Assembly: GCA_015232735.1 (NCBI GenBank)
Contig: JADFZC010000167.1
Location: forward strand, 1 to 6,021
Direction of reading: 5' to 3'
Source: Oligoflexales bacterium
GTDB taxonomy: Bacteria; Bdellovibrionota; Oligoflexia; Oligoflexales; Oligoflexaceae
Length of the DNA stretch: 6,021 nucleotides
A program made the translations under genes and the position numbers. The first letter of the stretch is position 1. Each line of letters begins with the position of its first letter. Below the pieces are notes generated by a model that did no database searches, was not told the origin of the DNA, and worked only from the letters and a program-made list of their open reading frames with translations. Below are positions 1-5,964 of the stretch, in pieces.

Positions 1-1
1 C

Positions 2-76
2 GAACTGACCATGGACCTGCAAAAATCCATCGAGGAAAACCGGGAATATTTTAACCTGATATCAGCCCGACTATAA
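2..76 (+). CDS. C-terminal end of a convergent gene, product unknown (partial)
   Basis: A plus-strand frame is open from the left edge and ends in TAA at 74-76, giving 24 residues that finish SIEENREYFNLISARL. The composition (charged, alternating with Leu/Ile/Phe, suggestive of an amphipathic helix) and a mix of G/C-ending codons look like real coding sequence, and nothing else explains these 70 bases. The stop overlaps the minus-strand lipoprotein gene, whose own stop codon is at 71-73, so the two genes would converge with a 6-base overlap. The rest of the gene lies outside the window, so no function can be given. The main alternative is that this is intergenic DNA that happens to be open; 24 codons is too short to exclude that. 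Confidence 0.45.
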   Translation, partial: ELTMDLQKSIEENREYFNLISARL

Positions 77-2938
77 TACAATCGACCCGGAGAAAACTGG
101 CGACTCATTGCCGCTTTCATCAATGTATTTGAGAAAAACCGACTTTGTCCCGGCAGTCCCATCGACTCTGTAAATTATGTGTGCATTCCCGGCTGATACG
201 GGCCGGACTACCATATTGGATGTGAAATCCGACGACTCCGATATTCTAACCTGTCTTGCGCTTTCGGGGGGAGTCAGTCCAAGGTTCAGATCCGTGGTAT
301 CAGTGTTTTTGGAGGCCGATATTTGTACGGAAAGAAGCCTCTGGGGAAATGGATTAAAATGAATTGAACTCTGGTAAACCGGACTCAGTTCGCCATTTTC
401 TGTAATAAACTGTATGTAAACAGTATACAAGTCGCCGCTCTGGGAAGAACCTTTGGCCAGATAATAATTAAATTCTGGAATTATAGGCTGCATCACGGCA
501 GTCGAAATTGCATCTGCCGATGATGCTATCTTGAGACTTCTTGCACGCTTTGGCCGGCTCAAAAGGGAAATTTTAACCTCCCTGCTTGATGTGACTATCG
601 GATCATGTATGTAATCGTCTCCTATTATCGCTATGACAGCCTCATTTCCGGGAATACTGGAAGTGAATGGGTCATAGATGACAGATCGTGTCAGATAGGG
701 ACTTATAAGGCCGCTCAGGGTCTTGAAGCGCATGCAGAGCATATGCGGCCCTGTTCCCTGTATTATGAATTCCAGCTGAACCACTCCCTGCGGATTGGGG
801 ATTATCGGCAGGAAACTGTCAACGGGAGAGGGGGTAACTGTTTGATCCTGAAGATTGCATGTTGGAATGCCGTATGAGCTGAAAATTGCTTCTGTGACTT
901 CCATCTGCGTGGCTGCTTTCGGGGGCATTACAGTCAGCATGATAATAGGGGTGTCCGTTACGGTGGCATCGCCTCCGATATTTCCATTTACGATGAAGTT
1001 GCCGGGATCTATTCCAAAGGGGTCAATATAGATATTTTGAGTATATGAGTTGCTGATAGTCCCATCGATGTCGGCATATTGAAGGTATAAAGTACGCATC
1101 CCCATTCCGGACGTTAAAAATTTTATTTCAGGTGTCAGCGTGGAAAATGGCATACTGGCTATTTTGATTTTATCCTCGCTCACGCGGTAGAACATTGCGC
1201 CGGGAGGGGGGACAAGCTGCAGTGTCACTTCGCTCAGTTCAGATTTTGGCGCCCCGTTATTTATGGAAAAACCGTACCCTGCAATGACCGACCTAAGGAC
1301 CATGACCTCCGTTCTGTAGAAACGGCTTGTGATTCCATCCTTGTCCCGAAACTGGAGAAAGAGCTGCTGATGTCCAGGCTTTATAAACAAGTAATCATAT
1401 TTTTCCTGTACTTGCATAAAAAACTGAACATTATTTTGCCTGTCGTCAGGTTTGACGACAACGCTTGTATCAATAACCGGTTTGTTGACATATTCATTAA
1501 ATATGCGCATTTCAACGGCGCCCTCAGGGGGATGGATTTCAAGAGGAACCAGAAGGCTTCCCCACTCGCGGGCTCCCCCAAGCACTCTGAAAACGCTTTC
1601 GTCGTCAAGACTGTCGTCAAATGATGAAAGGACCACCGAGGCGCTGTAGACGGAACTTAAGATTCCCTTGTCCGATTTGAACTGGCAGTACAGCCGTCTG
1701 AAATTTGTTTCCAGCATCATGTTATCCGGTCCGCTGCGTTTTACAGCAAAGACAAATGAGGCTTCGCTTTCGGCTTTCATGAAGGGTACTCCGGAGGTTC
1801 CTATAAGCTGAAGAGGATCTTCAGAGAACCTCATTTGAACAGCGCCGGCAGGTACATCCACATGGACCGCAACCTCTCTGGTCTTCGAAAATCCTGATCC
1901 ATCTCCTATCGTAATTCCTTTGCTGCCGATAAACGGGTCAATATTAATATTGGCTTTTGCTATTTCGGATCTGTTTGATTTGGAACTGTCGGTGAACTGA
2001 TAGTATATCGCCTGGGTGCCGCTGTCCGGAAAGTCGTAGATCATTTCAGAACTTATTTCGCGCCATGTCTCTCCTTCCAGGGAATCGTTAAGTTTTGCCC
2101 TGTCATGGCTGAGTCGGACGTATTTGGCCTCGGGACTGCTTTCAACCTTGAAATTCATCCTTGCGAGGTTATTGTAGCCGAGAAGCTGGTCATCGCCCCC
2201 TTTTGGAAGCGGTATAAGCGCGCCGGCAATGGTTCCTTTTGGAAATACGAAAATGGGAAATCCCAGGTCTATGACATCGCCGGGCTTAAGTTTGAATGTC
2301 GTGATGGAAACAGATGTGTTTTCACCGAATGCGAAAATTTTGGTTCCGGTATGGTTCAGATTCCTAAGCGAAAACCGTCCTTGATCGTCGCAGGTGATCA
2401 CAGAACGGCCTGAAACAAGTTTAATATCCTTGACAGGCTCCTCTTTCCCTTCAGATTTCATCAATTTGACAGTGCCGCTGATTGCCACGGGTTTCTTCAT
2501 GATGATCTGGCCGATATCCTTTTCTCCACGGTCTTCATAGGCCAGGGTGTCACTGCTGCCTGTTAGCAGGTTGTCAGAAGCTGAATTTTCAAAAAAAAGC
2601 GTAAGTTTTTCCTGCTCGGTCTGTCCATGTATGGAGTAATCCCTGTATTTGATATCTGTGATTTCCGTATCATTCAGGGTGAGGGAGAAAAAACCGTTAT
2701 CATTGGTTAATGATGAAGGGTCTGAAGATCCTGGCAAATATATTTTTCCGTTTTTGACGGGAGTTCCGTCTTCTGTCGTAAGCCTTCCCTTGATCGAAAG
2801 ATTTTCGTATGAAGCGGAGTTCAGTTTTGAATTTTTTTTATTTTTATCACAGCCGGCTGTGACGGGCAGTAAAAGAGACAGAAACACAAGAGTCAGAAAG
2901 GTTCCGAATTTCTGTTGTTTCATATCACGAAAGCACAT
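71..2938 (-). CDS. large repeat-containing lipoprotein, paralogue of the upstream gene (carboxypeptidase-regulatory-like modules plus seven Ig-like repeats)
   Basis: This is a 955-residue predicted secreted lipoprotein of unknown function. Residues 6-29 form a signal peptide (KQQKF, then a Leu/Phe/Val-rich core), and the lipobox TAGC puts the lipidated Cys at residue 30, followed by Asp and a Lys/Asn/Ser tether. Residues about 47-110 and 152-232 resemble carboxypeptidase-regulatory-like beta-sandwiches (GRLTTEDGTPVKNGKIYLPG; later GTVKLM and DDQGRFSLRNL). From about residue 255 to the end there are seven Ig/Fn3-like units with the recurring pattern PPxGAxxMRxSED, then YxQFxDxxGxxS, and often a DPF ending. 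No catalytic motif is visible. It lies 17 bases after the upstream paralogue and is probably co-transcribed with it. The start is ambiguous: ATG at 2936-2938 has AAGGG 11 bases upstream, whereas Met6 (2921-2923) gives a more typical signal peptide but has no good Shine-Dalgarno. The reading frame is intact. An adhesive or scaffold role at the envelope is inference. Confidence 0.93.
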   Translation of the reverse strand: MCFRDMKQQKFGTFLTLVFLSLLLPVTAGCDKNKKNSKLNSASYENLSIKGRLTTEDGTPVKNGKIYLPGSSDPSSLTNDNGFFSLTLNDTEITDIKYRDYSIHGQTEQEKLTLFFENSASDNLLTGSSDTLAYEDRGEKDIGQIIMKKPVAISGTVKLMKSEGKEEPVKDIKLVSGRSVITCDDQGRFSLRNLNHTGTKIFAFGENTSVSITTFKLKPGDVIDLGFPIFVFPKGTIAGALIPLPKGGDDQLLGYNNLARMNFKVESSPEAKYVRLSHDRAKLNDSLEGETWREISSEMIYDFPDSGTQAIYYQFTDSSKSNRSEIAKANINIDPFIGSKGITIGDGSGFSKTREVAVHVDVPAGAVQMRFSEDPLQLIGTSGVPFMKAESEASFVFAVKRSGPDNMMLETNFRRLYCQFKSDKGILSSVYSASVVLSSFDDSLDDESVFRVLGGAREWGSLLVPLEIHPPEGAVEMRIFNEYVNKPVIDTSVVVKPDDRQNNVQFFMQVQEKYDYLFIKPGHQQLFLQFRDKDGITSRFYRTEVMVLRSVIAGYGFSINNGAPKSELSEVTLQLVPPPGAMFYRVSEDKIKIASMPFSTLTPEIKFLTSGMGMRTLYLQYADIDGTISNSYTQNIYIDPFGIDPGNFIVNGNIGGDATVTDTPIIMLTVMPPKAATQMEVTEAIFSSYGIPTCNLQDQTVTPSPVDSFLPIIPNPQGVVQLEFIIQGTGPHMLCMRFKTLSGLISPYLTRSVIYDPFTSSIPGNEAVIAIIGDDYIHDPIVTSSREVKISLLSRPKRARSLKIASSADAISTAVMQPIIPEFNYYLAKGSSQSGDLYTVYIQFITENGELSPVYQSSIHFNPFPQRLLSVQISASKNTDTTDLNLGLTPPESARQVRISESSDFTSNMVVRPVSAGNAHIIYRVDGTAGTKSVFLKYIDESGNESPVFSGSIVL
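74..2176 (-). repeat. array of seven Ig/Fn3-like protein repeats (downstream protein)
   Basis: Approximate units by residue: R1 255-336, R2 337-440, R3 441-548, R4 549-641, R5 642-758, R6 759-864, R7 865-955. They match the upstream protein unit by unit: R2 GSKGITIGDGSG and MRFSEDP, R3 PPEGAVEMRIF and FRDKDG, R4 PPPGAMFYRVSED and QYADIDG, R5 TDTPIIML, PPKAATQMEVTEA and GIPTC, R6 SSREVKI, RPKRAR and QFITENGE, R7 PESARQVRIS and KYIDESGNESPVFSG. The one-to-one match shows that the whole gene was duplicated after the seven-unit array had formed. Unit edges are by eye. Confidence 0.75.
2243..2800 (-). other. two carboxypeptidase-regulatory-like beta-sandwich modules (downstream protein, residues 47-232)
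   Basis: This is the counterpart of the region in the upstream protein. Module one holds LSIKGRLTTEDGTPVKNGKI and then NDNGFFSLTL; module two holds AISGTVKLM and CDDQGRFSLRNL. The inter-module linker reads YEDRGEKDIGQIIM. A Cys (residue 183) before the DDQG turn is absent from the upstream copy. Boundaries are by eye. Confidence 0.68.
2849..2938 (-). other. lipoprotein signal peptide (downstream gene)
   Basis: A hydrophobic core (about residues 11-26) is followed by Thr27-Ala28-Gly29-Cys30; the Cys codon is at 2849-2851. The residue after Cys is Asp, which in the enterobacterial Lol system favours inner-membrane retention; this rule does not hold in all diderms. The mature N-terminus DKNKKNSK is encoded by a very A-rich stretch on the mRNA. 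If translation starts at Met6 the signal peptide is 24 residues, a typical length. Confidence 0.85.
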
Positions 2939-2949
2939 TTTTTAGGGTA

Positions 2950-2954
2950 CCCTT
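2950..2954 (-). promoter_or_regulatory. Shine-Dalgarno of the downstream lipoprotein gene, inside a 10-bp palindrome
   Basis: AAGGG on the minus strand sits 11 bases before the ATG at 2936-2938 and one base after the stop codon (2956-2958) of the upstream gene. It overlaps the perfect palindrome AGGGTACCCT (2944-2953). The position just behind a terminating ribosome suggests coupled translation of the pair. Spacing to Met6 (26 bases) would be too long, which favours the first ATG. Confidence 0.5.
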
Positions 2955-2955
2955 A

Positions 2956-5946
2956 TCAAATAGTGTCAAGATCGATGGAGCCTGAGAAAACCGCTGATTC
3001 CTTTCCGCCTTCTCCGATATACTTTAGGTATACGGTCCTGTTGCCGGTGGTACCTGATATCTTGTATTTTATAATCTTCTTTCCGCCGGACATTCCTGTG
3101 ACCGGAACCGATGTCTCATTTGTGAAACTTGAATTGTCCGCGATTTTCAGGGTTGTTGCCGTCGGGGGTATGGTAAGTTCAAGGTTGAGCTCGGTATTAT
3201 TGTCAGTTGTATTCTTGGTGCAGATGCTGTTCGTACTGTTACAAATAATTGTCACGGTTAATAGCCTCGCAGGGAATGGATCGAAATAAATGGAACTGTC
3301 ATATACCGAACTTATGTCGCCGTTTTCCGTTACAAACTGGAAATAAAGGGTATATAACCTGTCGCTCTGCCCTGAGCCTGGACTGAGATACCAGTTCAGT
3401 TCTATTCCTGTTGATACCGGCTGAAGCGGGGCCGTTCCCACTGCTGAACGGGATGAGGCGATTCTTACATCCCTTGCCCTTTTGGGAGACCTTGCGAAGA
3501 AGACCTTCACCTCCCTGCTCGCAGTCACGGTAGGATCGCTTACAAAGTTGTCCCCTCTGATGACAATATTTGGAATATTGGTCGGAATATTCAAGTTGGG
3601 ATCAAATGGATCATAAATTACAGATCTAAGCGTATATGGACTTGTTATGTTATTGATCGTTTTGAAACGAATGCATATTGTATGAGCGCCAACTTCTTTT
3701 ATCAAAAGTTCCTGCTGAACTATTCCATCCGGTGTCGGAATGAGAGGCAGGAAAGTATCCGTCGGGCCTGATACCGCGGTGCCCGCTTTTATACCACAGG
3801 TTGGGATGCCGAAGCTTGCTTTGACGGCCTCTGTGATCTCCATTTGAACTGCGGCTTTTGGCGGGATCACATTAAGCAGAATGATCGGCGTATCTATGAC
3901 CCTGGCGTCGGCCAGCGGTGGATTTGCCGGAGGCGGAAGCGAAGGATCGTATATGAAGAAGTTACCAGGATCTGTGCTGAAAGGATCTATATATATTTCC
4001 TGGGTATAGGTATTTGTATACTGACTTTCGATATCGGCATACTGAACGAATATTCTTCTTAGGCCTGTTCCTCCTGTGAGGAAAGATACCATGGGCCGTA
4101 TAGTTGAAAACGGCATATTTGCTATAGCAATAGGATCCTCTGAAGCCCTGTAGAATATGTTGCCGGGAGGAGGCATCAAAGAGAGAGTGACTTCGTTATT
4201 TAACGATGCCGGTTCACCGCCATTGATTCTGAAGCCTATTTCGGCGTATGCGGCTCTCAGGATCGTGATGGATTTTCTGAAAATTCGGCTTGTCAGACCA
4301 TCTTTGTCCCTGAATTGGAAGAATATCTGCTTGCGCCCCGGATCAAGAAACAGAAAATCAAAATTTTCTCTCACTCCGATATATGTATTTAACAGGTCGC
4401 CTCGGACGGTGGATTTGATTACGATACCGCCGGCAAATACTGTTTTCGTGAGCTGTTCATCGAATATCCTCATTTCCACCGCGCCTTCAGGGGGACGGAT
4501 TGTTATAGGCAAAAGAAGGCTTGGCCACTCTGTCTGATTGTCAGCGAGAGTGATTACCTCGTCATCTTTAAGGCTCTGTGGAAAAACATTTATTGTGACG
4601 GTGGCCTTGTAAACACCGCTCAAAGTGCCGTCTGCCGCTTTGAATTGGCAGTAGAGGTCGCGGAGGTTTGTTTCCAGCATATTGTTCTGGGTTTCTGCTG
4701 GTGCTCTTTTTACTTCGAAAGAATATTCAAATTTGGTATCGGCTTTAATAAAGGGGGTTCCTGCATCACCTATCAATTTTGCAGGATCTTCCGAAAATCT
4801 CATGAAAGCCGCTCCTATCGGCAGGTCAATATTTATTGTCACATGCCTTGAAGTGACAATTCCTGAGCCGTCCTCTATCGTAATCCCCTTGCTTCCGTAA
4901 AAGGGATCCAGCCGTATGGTTGCCGAATTGACTGCTGAAGTCTTGATTTGTCTTCCCTCATCAGCTTTTGTTCCGCTTTTTTTTCCATCCGCAAACTGAT
5001 AGTGGAGGGTATAAAGGCCGTTGCCTGGAAAATCATAGCTGACAACCGACGATATATCCCGCCATTCGGATCCGTCCGCGGAATTTTGCGCCATTTTTTC
5101 CTTGTCATGGTGCAGTTTGATGTATCTGGCATTTGGACTTGCCATGGTTTTGAAGCTGATCCTGTAAGGATGGCTGTTTTCATACAATTGTTCGGACTTG
5201 TTTTGGGGCAGTGCCACGAGTCCTCCTGCAACATCAGCCTTGGGAAATACCAAAAGCGGATAATCAAGATTAATTGTCTGGCCTGCCGTAAATGTGAGCT
5301 CTGTTGTGGATACCGATGTCCCCTCAGCAAAAGCGTAAATCTTAAGGCCATTGCTTGTAAGACCCGGAAGGGAAAATTGTCCCTTGGCATCGCTTATGGT
5401 GGATATGCGGTCGGCAAGAATTTTTATGTTCGAAACAGCCTCATGCTCGCCATCCGCCCGCATCATTTTTACGATTCCTACGACTGCCGAGGGCCTTTGC
5501 ATTGTAATTATTCCAAGATCCTTAACTCCTCGATCCTCATAGTTCATAACGAAACTTCGTCCTACGAGTGGGTTTGTAGTGGAGGCGCTGTCGAAGTAAA
5601 GGCTGAAAGTGTTGTCAAAAGCTGCGCCCGCGAATTCATTATGCTTTGCCTTGATTTCAGTCAGTAGCACATTGTCAAGGGAAATGGAAAAAGAGCCGTT
5701 TCCATCCGTAAGCACTATTACATTTGGGTATCCTGGAATGATGACCTGGGCTCCGGGGACAGGAGTACCAATGTCGGAAACAACCCTGCCGGTCAGATCA
5801 AGTGTGCCGGGAGCCGGAGTTGAACTTGTCTTGGAATTTTTATCTTTCTTGGTACAGGAGGCCGAAAAAGCCAGAATAACAAGAAGGAGGATGTTCCACA
5901 GATAAAAATAAAATTTTTTGTTTCCGCTAATAACTGTAAAATCCAT
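2956..5946 (-). CDS. large repeat-containing lipoprotein (carboxypeptidase-regulatory-like modules plus seven Ig-like repeats)
   Basis: This is a 996-residue predicted secreted lipoprotein and the first gene of the pair. Residues 1-30 are a signal peptide (basic GNKK, then a Leu/Ile/Val/Phe core) ending in the relaxed lipobox SASC with Cys31; residues 32-47 are a polar tether. Residues about 48-110 look like a carboxypeptidase-regulatory-like fold (LTGRVVSDIGTPVPGAQVII, then TDGNGSFSISL). A second such module spans about 152-235 (VVGIVKMM, SDAKGQFSLPGL). Between them sits YEDRGVKDLGIITM, which is conserved in the paralogue. Residues about 258-996 contain seven Ig/Fn3-like repeats, several ending in DPF (347-349, 654-656, 779-781, 889-891). 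Start choice: ATG at 5944-5946 has GGAG 10 bases upstream and directly yields the signal peptide. There is no enzyme motif and no transmembrane anchor beyond the signal peptide. Carboxypeptidase-regulatory-like and Ig/Fn3 folds are commonly structural or binding modules; the ligand is unknown. Confidence 0.94.
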   Translation of the reverse strand: MDFTVISGNKKFYFYLWNILLLVILAFSASCTKKDKNSKTSSTPAPGTLDLTGRVVSDIGTPVPGAQVIIPGYPNVIVLTDGNGSFSISLDNVLLTEIKAKHNEFAGAAFDNTFSLYFDSASTTNPLVGRSFVMNYEDRGVKDLGIITMQRPSAVVGIVKMMRADGEHEAVSNIKILADRISTISDAKGQFSLPGLTSNGLKIYAFAEGTSVSTTELTFTAGQTINLDYPLLVFPKADVAGGLVALPQNKSEQLYENSHPYRISFKTMASPNARYIKLHHDKEKMAQNSADGSEWRDISSVVSYDFPGNGLYTLHYQFADGKKSGTKADEGRQIKTSAVNSATIRLDPFYGSKGITIEDGSGIVTSRHVTINIDLPIGAAFMRFSEDPAKLIGDAGTPFIKADTKFEYSFEVKRAPAETQNNMLETNLRDLYCQFKAADGTLSGVYKATVTINVFPQSLKDDEVITLADNQTEWPSLLLPITIRPPEGAVEMRIFDEQLTKTVFAGGIVIKSTVRGDLLNTYIGVRENFDFLFLDPGRKQIFFQFRDKDGLTSRIFRKSITILRAAYAEIGFRINGGEPASLNNEVTLSLMPPPGNIFYRASEDPIAIANMPFSTIRPMVSFLTGGTGLRRIFVQYADIESQYTNTYTQEIYIDPFSTDPGNFFIYDPSLPPPANPPLADARVIDTPIILLNVIPPKAAVQMEITEAVKASFGIPTCGIKAGTAVSGPTDTFLPLIPTPDGIVQQELLIKEVGAHTICIRFKTINNITSPYTLRSVIYDPFDPNLNIPTNIPNIVIRGDNFVSDPTVTASREVKVFFARSPKRARDVRIASSRSAVGTAPLQPVSTGIELNWYLSPGSGQSDRLYTLYFQFVTENGDISSVYDSSIYFDPFPARLLTVTIICNSTNSICTKNTTDNNTELNLELTIPPTATTLKIADNSSFTNETSVPVTGMSGGKKIIKYKISGTTGNRTVYLKYIGEGGKESAVFSGSIDLDTI
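2959..5175 (-). repeat. array of seven Ig/Fn3-like protein repeats (upstream protein)
   Basis: Approximate units by residue: R1 258-349, R2 350-456, R3 457-565, R4 566-656, R5 657-781, R6 782-891, R7 892-996. Each has an early strand (for example NEVTLSLMPPPG in R4, REVKVFF in R6), a central MRFSED or related strand (MRFSEDP R2, MRIFDEQ R3, YRASEDP R4, MEITEAV R5, VRIASSR R6, LKIADNS R7), and a late strand ending in an aromatic-x-QF/QY/RF core followed by a D/E-x-x-G-x-x-S turn (FQFRDKDGLTSR in R3, YFQFVTENGDISS in R6). R1, R4, R5 and R6 close with DPF. Units are diverged at sequence level and are not DNA repeats. The closest known folds are bacterial Ig-like, Fn3 or the chitobiase C-terminal-like sandwich; I cannot choose between them by eye. 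Confidence 0.75.
5242..5805 (-). other. two carboxypeptidase-regulatory-like beta-sandwich modules (upstream protein, residues 48-235)
   Basis: The first module shows the usual pattern of this fold: a G-R/x-V strand, a turn with Gly-Thr-Pro-Val-Pro-Gly-Ala, a V-x-I-P-G strand, then T-D-x-N-G-x-F-x-I. The second begins at Ala154-Val155-Val156-Gly157 and contains SDAKGQFSLPGL at residues 185-196. The linker at 136-149 (YEDRGVKDLGIITM) is one of the best-conserved stretches relative to the paralogue. Domain boundaries were drawn by eye and could be off by ten residues or more. Confidence 0.7.
5854..5946 (-). other. lipoprotein signal peptide with relaxed lipobox (upstream gene)
   Basis: Codons 1-31 encode an n-region with Lys10-Lys11, a hydrophobic stretch from about Phe12 to Phe27, and Ser28-Ala29-Ser30-Cys31. 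The Cys codon is at 5854-5856. The -3 residue is Ser rather than the usual Leu; small residues at -2 and -1 are normal. The following run of Thr, Lys, Asp, Asn and Ser with no hydrophobic residues is typical of a lipoprotein tether. Lipidation on Cys31 after signal peptidase II cleavage is the expected outcome. Cleavage by signal peptidase I at a nearby Ala site is the alternative. Confidence 0.8.
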
Positions 5947-5956
5947 CTCAGCATAT

Positions 5957-5960
5957 CTCC
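5957..5960 (-). promoter_or_regulatory. Shine-Dalgarno of the upstream lipoprotein gene
   Basis: On the minus strand GTGGAGA precedes the ATG at 5944-5946 with 10 bases between GGAG and the ATG. An out-of-frame ATG at 5952-5954 lies only two bases after GGAG, too close for efficient use. This supports the chosen start. Confidence 0.65.
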
Positions 5961-5964
5961 ACTC

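Noticed and set aside
1..30. A minus-strand ATG at 28-30 (reading MDFCRS) as the start of a third gene in the operon, since the first lipoprotein also starts with MDF
   Set aside because: There is no Shine-Dalgarno upstream and the codons after the ATG do not give a signal peptide; the plus-strand frame explains the same bases better.
41..69. A possible terminator: CGGG (41-44) and CCCG (66-69) with the perfect palindrome CTGATATCAG (56-65)
   Set aside because: The stem is only four pairs around a long loop and no T run follows on either strand; the palindrome has no loop. It lies inside the probable plus-strand coding region.
74..5175. DNA-level tandem repeats or a CRISPR-like array suggested by the repeated protein units
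   Set aside because: The units are similar only as protein patterns, are 80-125 residues long and have diverged in DNA; there are no short identical repeats with regular spacers.
4875..5390. A 171-codon minus-strand frame inside the upstream lipoprotein gene
   Set aside because: It is an alternative frame of the same strand within a well-supported coding region, with Arg/Gln/Pro-rich low-information sequence and no domain pattern.
4948..5667. A 239-codon plus-strand open frame opposite the N-terminal half of the upstream lipoprotein gene
   Set aside because: It lies wholly antisense to a gene whose frame is supported by a conserved paralogue, it has an odd Cys-rich composition, and no equivalent long frame exists at the matching place opposite the paralogue.
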